A DNA stretch of 64,000 nucleotides from Monilinia fructicola (Eukaryota; Ascomycota; Leotiomycetes; Helotiales; Sclerotiniaceae): NCBI GenBank assembly GCA_008692225.1, contig VICG01000016.1, forward strand, positions 310,001 to 374,000, read 5' to 3'. Every line of letters begins with the position of its first letter. The first letter of the stretch is position 1. A program made the translations under genes and the position numbers. This document shows positions 12,743-24,264 of the stretch, in pieces. The notes below the pieces were generated by a model. It was given only the letters and a program-made list of their open reading frames with translations. It ran no database searches and was not told the origin of the DNA.

Positions 12743-14560
12743 TGAAAGGAAGAAGTTTGGATGGTTTGAGGCTCTTTGATGGGTGATGCTGGATGTTGGA
12801 TGTCAAATGTTGCTGGAGTGTTAATAATGATTAATGTGTGATAATCGAGCAAAGTCGAGGGATTTAATGCATGCAGGAATGCCCTGCCAGTTATAACAAG
12901 CTGGTATCGTGGAGAGAAACCTCTCTCAACCTTTTTCAGTTTTGGTAGTGGTTACTTTTATTGGTAGTGTAGTCTAATTGGAAGGAGATACTTTGATGCA
13001 TGCTATGCCTAGCTGGAACTACTCGTACTCATATCGCAAGTCTCAAGTTTCCCAATCACAGTCAAGTCTCGAAGTGACTTATTTCTCAACCTCCAGCGCC
13101 CCAATATGAATTGAAAGGTATTCACAAGTGGTAAAGTATCTCGAAAAGGACCGTAGAAAGGATCCACATCCCATATTTTCGCCGTGTTCGCTGCTCCACG
13201 AGGACTCCCAAGAAAGCGCCCGGACACAACAAAATCCCTTAGTTCTCGACCACCCGATTCTCCGGATTTCCGCAGATCTGTTTGCAATAGTGAGAATCAG
13301 AGGCCACAGCTCAGGAAAAGTTCCAAGACGGCACTCAGGAACTCGGATCGTCCTGGGAGGTCTAAGCTAGACAAGGCGAACACGCCGGGATTAGGAAAGC
13401 CCGTGAGTGGCTCAAATGCAAAAGACAGGGAGAATGCGAGGAACCGTAGCTTATTTCGAACTTACCTCCATTTTTCTGTTCGTTTTTTTCTCTGGGATAT
13501 ATTGATGCGTTGTCTTTTGAAACTTCCTCGACCGTGTGATTTTGTTGGAGAGAGCGGAGTCAACACCAGCGTTAACTTATCGCACTGGTGTCGCAGTTTT
13601 TCTACCCTGAGTTCTGAAAGACCCTGCATGTTTGCAGTGGATCTTTTGGGTTTTGATATATCTTCATATCATGTCGTTTGCTGATTAAAAAACAATCGTA
13701 TATATCCCTGCCGTACTCTTGCCAACTACCCTTGATATGAACTTCCTCGAGACATCAGGATTGAGGGGCAAGCGAATTTCGTTTTGCAATTGATGAACAG
13801 AATTTGCGATTCGGACATAGGAAGGCAACGATGGAGAAACGAAACAGGAGATTGCAGCCTCTACAGGAGAATCAGACTTCAAAACATATGATTTGGAGTC
13901 GAGCCAGCAAGCCGCGACTACTCTCAAAGTTATTATAAGCCCTCTGCAAAATTGATCAAGTCATTGATTGAAGAGTGAGCTCAAGGGTCTCACTACCCTG
14001 AGTAACGTCAACCGAACAATCAAAGCAATTGAAGGAGATAGAATGCAATAGCTATAGGCTTTCACGACTGCGAATGACATAAACGCGGCATTGTCTAAAA
14101 GATGAGAGATGTTGGTGAATGCCAGCATTGAAGAATTGGAAGTCAACTTCAGGACACCGAGGGGGATACAGGGGATTGAGATGGATAGTGACGACTGCAG
14201 ATTCAAGGATCTCGTAATCAAGAGGGAAAGTGTGAGAAAATTGACTCTTTGGGGGAATTAGCCAAATTAAACTTCACTTCGGATGTACCCTCCATCCCCC
14301 CACCGGAGCGGCACAATGTGGATTTATGGTTTGAGATCATGTGACTATACGCTGGAGCAAAGTTTGAGTTGAGAAGACGTAACGTAAGTGTTGATGAGAG
14401 GTAGATGATGTGGAATATGATATGAGGCTTATTGACGTCTTGCACACATTGTCGATATCTGCCAATTGCAGGTGAGTAAGATGGGGAAGGGGCTGGACAC
14501 CATCACGTGATCATGTGCAGGGCCTGGTGGCTTGTGCACAGAAGATTCGATTCTGTCACA
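12743..14560. other. 1.8-kb intergenic region, no supportable gene
   Basis: It contains the 3' flank of the protease gene and unique-looking DNA. Several frames of 80-166 codons exist on both strands (for example minus 13009-13287), but none shows a domain, a consistent splice pattern or linkage to another frame. A decayed gene cannot be excluded. Confidence 0.4.
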
Positions 14561-14571
14561 CTGCATTATTG
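14561..14571. repeat. left copy of 11-bp direct repeat (putative target-site duplication)
   Basis: CTGCATTATTG here is identical to 23439-23449. The pair sits just outside the inverted termini of the AT-rich island. The 9-11 bp size matches duplications made by Mutator-like transposases. Confidence 0.55.
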
Positions 14572-14577
14572 AGTCGA

Positions 14578-14605
14578 TAGGTCGGATGGACGTCCATCTG
14601 AGCTC
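14578..14605 (+). repeat. left terminal inverted repeat of the AT-rich island
   Basis: These 28 bp are the exact reverse complement of 23406-23433. The core GATGGACGTCCATC is itself a perfect palindrome, so each end could form a small hairpin or bind a dimer. Six bases (14572-14577) separate it from the direct repeat. Confidence 0.85.
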
Positions 14606-14794
14606 CCGTGTACTCGAAAAAACGTTGGGTGGATTAATGGGGTGCGGCTAATCTTTTGCAAAATGGATCTGTAACCTCTTCATAATTTATATAGAACGTC
14701 TGATTGTTGATTTCATTGAATAGTAGATTTGTATGATTGAATTGATTGTATCTCTTTAATTGATTTTAATTATAGCTATATAAAAATATTTAAT

Positions 14795-17700
14795 AAATGT
14801 TTAATAAATGTTTTTAAAACATTTCCAAAACGTTTATACCTATTTAATTCTTAAATGTTATATATTATTTATAAAGCAAAAAAGAGATTTGAGAATTAAT
14901 TAATATTATAAGTAATTTTAATTAAATTATTTATTTATTTTAATAATTAATATTATATTAATTCAAGTATTGCTTTTTTTTGTTTATATTATTTAATATT
15001 TTTCATTGAATTTTTATTTTAATTATAATTATTTTTGTTTATAACTTTTTTTTGATCTTTTTATTAGTATTTTATCAATTTATTTAGAAATTATTTATTA
15101 AACGTTTTTAAAACGTTTAAAAAATGTTTATAAATCGATTTAAATTTTTATTTATAAATACTTAATTTTTTTTTTGATATAGCATCTAAACCTAATGCAA
15201 CTATAAATATTTTTATTTATTTAATAAAGGATTAATAAGTAAACACATATCTTTATAGTAATTTTTATCCCTCTAAATATTCTTTATGAAAGTGTAATAA
15301 AATAAATATTATTTAATTTTAAAATGTTTAATAAATGTTTATTAAATGTTTTTAAATCGCTTTTTGTAATATATTTATTAATATTTATTAATTATTTTAA
15401 AATGATATTTATTAAGTGTTTATAAAAGAAATATTTTGTTATACACCTTAAGATCTACATAATAAAATTTGTCCAAAACTTGTATATTATTATTAAATAT
15501 AAACGTTTTCTAAACGTTTTCTAAACGTTTTTAAATTATTTAGATTAAATATAATACTATTAATAATCTTTATCTTTATTTAAAACAAAAATATTTAAAT
15601 CTTTCGTTTAATAAAGGGAAAAAGGATAATATAAAAATGATTAATATTTATTATTAAATAATTTTTAAATAATTTTAATATTATTCTTTCTATTTGTTTT
15701 AAAAACGTTTTCTAATCGTTTTTAAAATGTTTGCAGAAAGATTAAACAATCACTCGGGAAGTATTTATCCAATACTATCGTACTTACCTTAAGTACAAGA
15801 AATCAATTGATAAAATAAGATAAGAAATTAATAATAAATTAATTTTTTAAAACATACATGATTTTATTATTATTTTTTAATTTTTTTAAAAGCATTTTAT
15901 AAACGTTTTTTAATCATTTTTTAAACGTTTTTTAATTATTTTATAATCATTTTGAAAACGTTTTCTAAACGTTTAGAAAATGTTTTCACTTTCTAATATT
16001 TATTAATTTTATATATAGAGTTATTTCTTTTTATTAAAGAAATTATAAAAAAGAAAATATAATAAATACAATTATAAGCAAATATATGTTCGAAAGAAAG
16101 TAAAGTAAATTATATTTGCTGAATCTTTTCATATAATAAAAAATTGCCCTATACATAAGTATAAAGGAGTTATAAAAATAAGTTTAAACGTTTTCAAAAT
16201 AATTAGAAAATATTTAAAAAATATTTATTAAATATTTTTAAAATAAATTAATTAACATTTATTAATTATTTATCAATTGTTTAACCCAACATAATATGAA
16301 TATGAATTGGCTGTAAGTTTAAACCCAATCAAAAATATAATTATTATATTGCTACTTTATATAATTATTATCCTAATATTAATATACAAAATTGAATTAA
16401 TAATAAAGATTATATAATTCTTTTGAATTATAGAAAACCTTTAAATAAAGTTGATGATGTTAAAGATAAAGATAAAAACAATAATAAAAAAGGTAATATT
16501 AAATAAATTAAATTAGGATTTTTTTTATATTTAAGAAATATTCTTTTTATTATTTTAAAATATTTTTAATTTAAATCCAAAATGTTTTTTAAACGTTTTT
16601 TAATTATTTTATAAATGTTTTTAAAACGTTTAGAAAACGTTTACATAAGCAATTTTTTTATATTAATAATTTTTACAAATTCTTTAATTAGGTAGTATAA
16701 TAATAAAAATATATAATATTGAAAAAATTTTATTTAATAATCATTTTAATATGTATACAAATAAAGATTTTAGGTTAAATTCACCAATCTTATTATAAAA
16801 AAGTATTAAAAAATATTAATTAAATATTTATAAAATATTAAAATAATATTTATAGAGTACTATATAAACATTTATATAGTACCATACAAACATTAGAAAT
16901 CATTAATTATAATATAAAAAAAAGATAAACAATATATTTATAAATTATTTAAAAAATGTTCTTTAATTATTTTCTAAATATTTTATAAACATTTTCGAAT
17001 TGTTTAATAAACGTTTTTTAAATGTTTTCTTTTTATATATCTTTTTAATCTTTATTGTTTAATTTACATTTTTTAGTTATAAATATATGTTTATCCTTTC
17101 GCTAAAATATCCATTTTATTTTTATATTAAAACTATAATATTTCTATATTATAAATCATTTATTCTCTCTTCTAATTTTATTTTTAATCGTTTAAATTAA
17201 AATATATTATATCTATTACTTACCCTTTGTTTTTTTTTTAACAATTAAATTATTGTTTTTTATATAAAGAAATTAAATGTAATGTAATATTACCCTATTC
17301 TAAATTAATTTATTATTAATATATTTATAGGATTTGCAATATACTAATAAATCAAAATGTATTAAAATCTATCTTAGGGAAAGGTTTTGTTAAATTCAAA
17401 TTAATGAAAATGGAGAATTATACACTACAAATGTATATAATTCAATTTATTTCGAATTTATTTTTTAAACATTTTTCAATCGTTTTTTAATCGTTTTTAA
17501 AATATTTCCAAATTGTTTTTAATTCGTTTTATAATTAATTCTTAATTAATATTAATATAAATAAATTAATGCTTTATTTTTATATTTATATAAAGTTTAT
17601 AAAGAGAAAATTTATTTTCATTCTGTTTAAAATATATTAAATACAATATATTGATTATTAATAAATAATTATAATCAACCTTTTTTTAATTTTATTTTTA

Positions 17701-20700
17701 ATAGATAATGAAAAATATAGTATATAAATATTTTAAAGTTATATATACTTATATTTAACAAAACACCAAAAAGAAAAATAAAAATATTAAAATTAATAAT
17801 TTAATTAATAAATCGTTGAAAATATCTATTAAAAAAATAATCCAAAAATGTTTTTAAAACGATTAGAAAACGTTTTCAAAATAATTAGAAAACGTTTTCA
17901 AAACAATTAAAAAACGTTTTCAAATCATTTTTCATATATTTTCTAATATTATTAAAATAGAATTCTCTATACTCAAAAAGTTTGAAAAGGAAACCTCCTA
18001 CTCAACATAAATTAAATAAAAATTAATAACAACAATACACTGAATTTTTAATACTTTTTAATGGAAATTAAACTTAAAAATTAGGACCACCAGAACCAAA
18101 AATTTCTATATCCCCTCAAAATAACATTTTAATCCTTTTAGAAATTGATTTGGAATTGATTTTAAAACGTTCTAAAAACGTTTTAACATTATAGCTTATA
18201 AACCCTTCAATTATTATTACTTCCTCTATATTAATATTATATTCAATAATACAATTATTTTAATCTGCTCCAAATCCTACTAGTAAAACATTAGAAAAGT
18301 AAAAAAATGATTCCTCTAAAAAGAATAGTACTAATAATTATAAAATAATAATTATTGAAAGTTTTATTCTAGTAAGAATTTTATTCAAAACCTTTTGAAA
18401 ACGTTTAAAAAACGTTTAAAAAACGTTTAAAAAACGTTTAAGAAATATTTAAAAAAGGTTTATACTAATTTATATAAAAAAGAAAAAACAATAAATTAAT
18501 TTATTTACATAAAAATTTATTGATATTTGTAATAATATTGATAATGCACATCCTCCCATTTTTTTTAAACTTACTGTAAGATTGTTCCGTTTATTTTTCC
18601 CTTAGTTTGTTTGATGAAAGAATTTATTTTAATACGTTTTTTTATTATTATTAATCAAATACTAAGCTTTGATTAAATACAAAAATAAGATGGAATACAA
18701 TTAGTGGATTATTCAATCTACCATATTATAATCATTTGCCCAATATTATTAAAATATTAAAAATGCTTAAAAGAAACTTGAAATATTATATAAATTATTT
18801 ATCAAAATTATTAGAATACAATCTTAAATATAAATTAAGGAAAAGCTAAAAGGTTTACAAAAGTAAATTGATATTTATTTAAATTAAAAACGTTTTAAAA
18901 GCATTTTTAAAACGTTTACTAAATATTTTCAATAAAATATTTATATTCTAATTGGTATATATCATATTTTATATTTAATGTATATGATAATATTAAAATG
19001 TTTAAACAGCCTATTAATAAAAATAGGAATATAATTTGATTTTATAAAACGAATAATATTAATACTAATGTTAATTCTAATGCTGGTAATAATAATAATA
19101 ATATTAGTGTTATTAGTATTAATAGTAATAATAATGATAATAGTAGTATTAATATTATTAGTAATATAAATGATAATAATAATTAAATAATTAATATTAT
19201 TATTTTTAATTATTTATATATTAATCATTATATTCTAATATTATATTAATCACTTTTGTAGAATTTAAATTGAAAAATAAATCGCATTACTATTCGAAAT
19301 TACTTTCTAAACGTTTAAAAAACAATTCAAAAACGTTTAATAAATGAATTACTCTTAAAATAAAATAAACTATTAGAAATTTATTATTGCTTTTAAAGTA
19401 ATATTATATACATTATAGTTCCCTGATTTCTCGATTCTTTTATACTATTTTTATTTGTTTTTTTTTAAATTCTAATTTCTTATTTACAAGTTATATTCTT
19501 AAATTAGTTTATCTAATTAATTCTTTCAATATAGCAATTATATTGTTTTATTATTGTTATATTGGAATAGATTACTATTTATATAATCTTTTTATTTTAA
19601 ATAATCAACCATTATTATTATAATTATAATCAAAATTAGATAATTAAAAAAATTAATAATAAATCTATTATTCTTCAAAAATATTGTTAAATAATAATAG
19701 ATTATTTTTTTATGCAAATTGTTGATTTTTTTTTTGTTTTAATATTAAATAAATTATTAACAAATAAAATTAAATCATTTAGAAAATATTTAGAAAACGT
19801 TTAAAAAACGTTTTCTAAACGTTTATTAAATATTTATTATTAGATTAAAATATTTATAACTTTTTTTTCGTTTTTCATTTATTCGATTATACACAGAACG
19901 ATTTTGCTATAAGTTTGTAACCTTTAATATTATATTATTTTAATTATTAAAATTGATTTGAAGATTATATTTTTACCCTCTAATAAATAATTGTTAAATT
20001 GATAATAAAACGTTTAAAAAACGTTTTAAAAACGTTTAAAAAATATTTATTTTTTAATCAAAATAATTAATAATAATATTTTACTATAACAATTAATTTA
20101 AGCTCCATTTACCTCTACTACATTTATATTTCGAATATAATTTCGAAATATTACTTTATCCCCTAAAAAGAATTGTTCGTTTAAACTCGAAATAATTTAA
20201 TCCTATTTTTTATAAATGCACCATCCCATCATATCTAAACTTAAAAATAAAACTATTAATAAACGTTTTTTAAACGTTTTCTAAACGTTTAAAAATAAAG
20301 ATATGAAAACCTACTAATCCTATTAAATATATTCTAATAATGTATAACAATCGTTTTTTGATTTTATAATACTTATATTTTTTAGAAGATTTACATAACC
20401 ATTATTTACAATAATATTATTATCAATTCCTCTTTAATAATATATTAAGCAATAAATTATAATAAATTAAATATAAAATTGCTATGGATAATACTATAGA
20501 TTAATATTATTTAAGAAATAACCCCAACCTAAATCATTATTAATATATTAATTAAAAATTCATTAAATATTAATTAAACGTTTTTTAAACATTTAAAAAA
20601 CGTTTTTTAAACGTTTAGAAAATGAAATTTACTTACCATTTGCTTATTTTATATATATATTTACTATAATTACTTTAATTCCATTTTTATAAATATAATA

Positions 20701-23295
20701 AAAATAAAGAAATAGTTAATCAACATTTTTTAATGCTTTATTAATACATTAATATCAATTTTTGAAAAGTTGGTAGAAATCTTTAGTAATTTTAACATTA
20801 ATATATACCCATAAAAACTGAGTTACTATAAAATAGTTAATATATAATCAAAAAACATTTATAAAATATTTTCGAAATAAATATATTATATACATTAATT
20901 AATATTTTTTTACTTTATATATTAAGCAAAAATGACTTTACATTATTTATCAACTATATATTTATAATTAATATCTATTTGAAAAATATCAAGATTTTTC
21001 AAATATAATATTTGATTCAAATAAAAACAATAAATTTTTTGATAATTACTATAATTATATATTTATCAAATATATTGTTATATTCCAAATTTATTATAAT
21101 AATTAACTCTATAATTATATTATACATTTAATAATATTAATTAATAGATTTGAAAACATTTAAAAAACATTTAAAAAACGTTTATTAAACGTTTTAAATA
21201 TATTATTTACTAACTTATTTAACACTGTAAGAATACCTATTAATCTATTTCAGTATTACGATTACTTAAATTTTTGATTTGTTATTCCATGTAGAATATA
21301 CATTCATTAACTATTTGATATTTAACTCTTAATAGAATCAATTCATTCCTTCACTTGCAATAATATTATTTATAAATTACATTAATTTTTCGTTTTTTTT
21401 ATTAAATAAATATAAAATATAAATTATTTACAATATCTATATTTAAAGTTAATAAAGTTTTTAATTTGATTAATAATTAATTCAATTAATAAAACAGGAT
21501 TTTGGGATGGTAGTGAAGGCATATGTGTATATTCACCATAAAAAATAATTAGAATATAAAGGTGATCTTAAAGATCAATTAAAATAATGATATTAAATGT
21601 TATATTGCATTTAATATATTGCAATGGTTAATTTCCATCATAATAAAGAATATTTAAAAAACTATTAATAAATAAGATATAAAAATAAGTTAAAAACGAT
21701 GTAAAAACAATTTAAAAATGTTTTAAAAACGTTTTTAATATAAATTAAAAATAAATTAAAAATAAATTAAAAATGAGTTAAATAAAAATTAAAAACATAC
21801 TATAATTATTTTAACATATTTAAATATTAAATACTTAAAAGCATTTAGATGGTTGATTAGGGTAAAATCTATAAGTTAATAAATCCATTATATATTCCTA
21901 ATTAATTAATTTTGTTAGATTGATAGTATGATAATAATATTGAAAGAATTTATTATTATTAATTATTTTATTATAGTATATATAATAACATACATTATTA
22001 TTAAAATTCTAATTAAAAATTAGTTTTAATATATTTCGAAAATGTTTTTAAAATGTTTAGAATGTGATTAAACTTATTATAGTATTAAAATATTGAACTT
22101 TTAATATTTTATCACATAATATTATTTCCTTAGTATTAAAATCAATTTTATAGAATCTATAATTATACTTTTCAAAATGCTTTTTAATTGTATAATAAGT
22201 TCTAAAAAGAATAAATTAGAAAATAGTAATAAAAAATATATTCTAAACGTTTTCAAAATATTTTTAAAACGTTTTTATAATAATATATATGTTAATATTT
22301 TTTTTTGTTCCAAACCAATATTATATTCCTCAACAAAAATACGTTGATTAGAATGTATTCGAATCCGTTTATTTTTTTAATTGCTTAATATCCAACTAGT
22401 ATACGAATTAGAAATATAATTTAATATATAAAAATATATATTTATTCCGCTGCATTTTTTGATTATACATTTAACCTAAATATCTCTTATCCAATATAAA
22501 ATAATAGTTTTCCTGTGAAGTAATCGATTTATATATATTGAATATTAAATCTAATTATAATTTATTAACAAAATGCTTTAAAAATGCTTTAAAAATGCTT
22601 TTGAAATGTTTTTCTAAATGATTTTTAAACGTTTTGAAAACATTTAGAATATATATACCTTTGAACATATTTTATTTGCTTGCTTAAATATCAATTTATG
22701 TACATTGATTAAATTGTTAATTCCTTGTTCTGAAGTAGGAGAATATAATGGGTAATCAATCATATAATTAATTTATTTAACATTTAATGGTTCTTATACT
22801 TTATTTAAAAGTAGAAATATTAAATTCTTTTAAAGATTATTTATTGTTTCCTATTTATAAACGATTAGAAAACGTTTTAGAAACGAGTTAAAAATATATT
22901 CAAATAATCTTATTTGAATATTTTTATTTAAAGGATATAATTTTAGTAGTTTATCCTCAATAATTCTTCTTCCAACTAATTCAGTATCCCAATTAAAATA
23001 TAAATATTCTTTTTTTAATAAGATAATACCTAATTTGTATATTATAATAAAATAAGAACAACGTAACTAAATAATAGGATACATTTTGAAAAAAAAATAA
23101 TAAATAAAAGAAAAAAAAGAAAAATCTATAAATAAAAAGAATAAGAATTATTATTTAAATATTTTTAAAATGTTTTTTAAATGTTTAATAAATATATTAA
23201 AAAAGATAAATAAATATGATGGTTAGGAATGGATTAATTATATAATAATATTATTTAAATGTTTTTTAAACGTTTTTAAAACGTTTAAAACTATA
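14795..23295. repeat. dispersed clusters of AAACGTTT-type palindromes in the AT-rich island
   Basis: About 28 short clusters, 100-540 bp apart, each contain one to four tandem copies of an 8-12 bp unit with core AAACGTTT. Clear examples lie at about 15,500-15,535, 15,895-15,985, 16,580-16,645, 17,845-17,920, 18,390-18,455, 20,265-20,290 and 22,245-22,275. Degenerate copies read AAATGTTT or AAACATTT, the products of C-to-T change at the CpG. Most C and G in the island is found in these motifs. Confidence 0.75.
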
Positions 23296-23405
23296 ATATA
23301 GATCTATATTATATAAAGTTATAAATTCGGTAAAAGGTTGGATGGACCTGCGCGACGTTTTGCGGTTGACCTTTTTTTTTTAAGTGATGCCCCATAGATC
23401 TATAT

Positions 23406-23433
23406 GAGCTCAGATGGACGTCCATCCGACCTA
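23406..23433 (-). repeat. right terminal inverted repeat of the AT-rich island
   Basis: It is the exact reverse complement of 14578-14605. Five bases (23434-23438) separate it from the right copy of the direct repeat. Confidence 0.85.
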
Positions 23434-23438
23434 CATAC

Positions 23439-23449
23439 CTGCATTATTG
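23439..23449. repeat. right copy of 11-bp direct repeat (putative target-site duplication)
   Basis: CTGCATTATTG is identical to 14561-14571, and both copies are in the same orientation outside the inverted termini. Confidence 0.55.
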
Positions 23450-24264
23450 GCTTGCATTTCTTCATGTCACTGCATCATCAATCGGACCTGATGGACCTTC
23501 AAACATCCAGTCAAAGTTGAATCAATGTGTATCGTGACAATCTCGTCATATTTGACCAGTTGGTCGGATGATTTTGCTGCCATTTCACCGTCTTCCATTT
23601 TGCCATACTTCCTTTCCTTGTATCACCATCCAAAGACGGATTCCTTTCTTTCTCGGTCCATCAATAAACCAATTGATTGAAAGGAATGCGGGGAAATGTG
23701 TGATTTCACTGCGGGGGAACAGCTAATAATAGCTAATAATAGCTAATAGCTAAGAGACAGCAAGGGCTGATATTCAATCTAAACCTATGTTGGAAGCTAA
23801 ATAGCCCAACAGGCAAAAGGCGTATCAGTGCGAGTTTCATCAGAGTTATCACTTCATTCAGCGCACATCCAACAGATCAGCCTGTTCATAAGGAAACCGT
23901 GTAACCAGGTGGGTAGGGAACTCACTGGTAACTGTTTAACGACGTTGCACCCTTCTTGCGTCTCATATATGTTGCGATACAATCAGTCCGTAAGGTATCA
24001 ATACAAGTACCTGCCGTTTATTTATCCAACGTTCTTTCCATTCACCAGGGAATCGTGGAAAAAAAAGTAAAGAGGTTGTGGCAGATGATACAACTTTCAT
24101 TCATGCAATCCTACAATATTCGATTCTCTTGAATCCACCTTTCTACTTCCCTACGGATACAATACTTCTTCTTCCCTAGATCCATCGAACCAACCTCTTC
24201 CTTCTTTACAGAATAATATCAAAAGTTTCAGATGCGGGTCTAAAAGATGACCTGGCCTTCAACA
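23450..24264. other. upstream region of the transhydrogenase gene
   Basis: No gene is seen. A short AGCTAATAAT-type tandem repeat occupies 23720-23753. The last 200 bases are pyrimidine-rich on the plus strand, which is common in front of fungal start codons. Confidence 0.5.

Larger units (their letters stand above)
14572..23438. mobile_element. 8.9-kb AT-rich island with terminal inverted repeats (putative non-autonomous or decayed DNA transposon)
   Basis: The interior (about 14,680-23,330) is almost exclusively A/T and has no open frame of even 60 codons on either strand, in sharp contrast to both flanks. The edges carry exact 28-bp inverted repeats (14578-14605 and 23406-23433) and are flanked by an 11-bp direct repeat. 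The arrangement is that of a transposed unit rather than a simple AT-rich isochore. The A/T composition and many TpA steps fit RIP. The termini, however, are GC-normal and identical, which is unusual for a RIPed element. No transposase is recognisable. Alternatives are a RIP-erased cluster of nested elements or part of a centromeric or heterochromatic block. Confidence 0.6.

Noticed and set aside
14680..23330. The A/T island as a mitochondrial DNA insertion
   Set aside because: No mitochondrial gene fragment, tRNA-like fold or group I intron motif is seen, and the block has transposon-like borders. A search against the organism's mitochondrial genome would settle it.
14680..23330. The A/T island as a centromere
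   Set aside because: Fungal centromeres can be A/T-rich, but precise inverted ends and a flanking 11-bp direct repeat indicate an inserted unit, and 8.9 kb is small for a RIP-type regional centromere.
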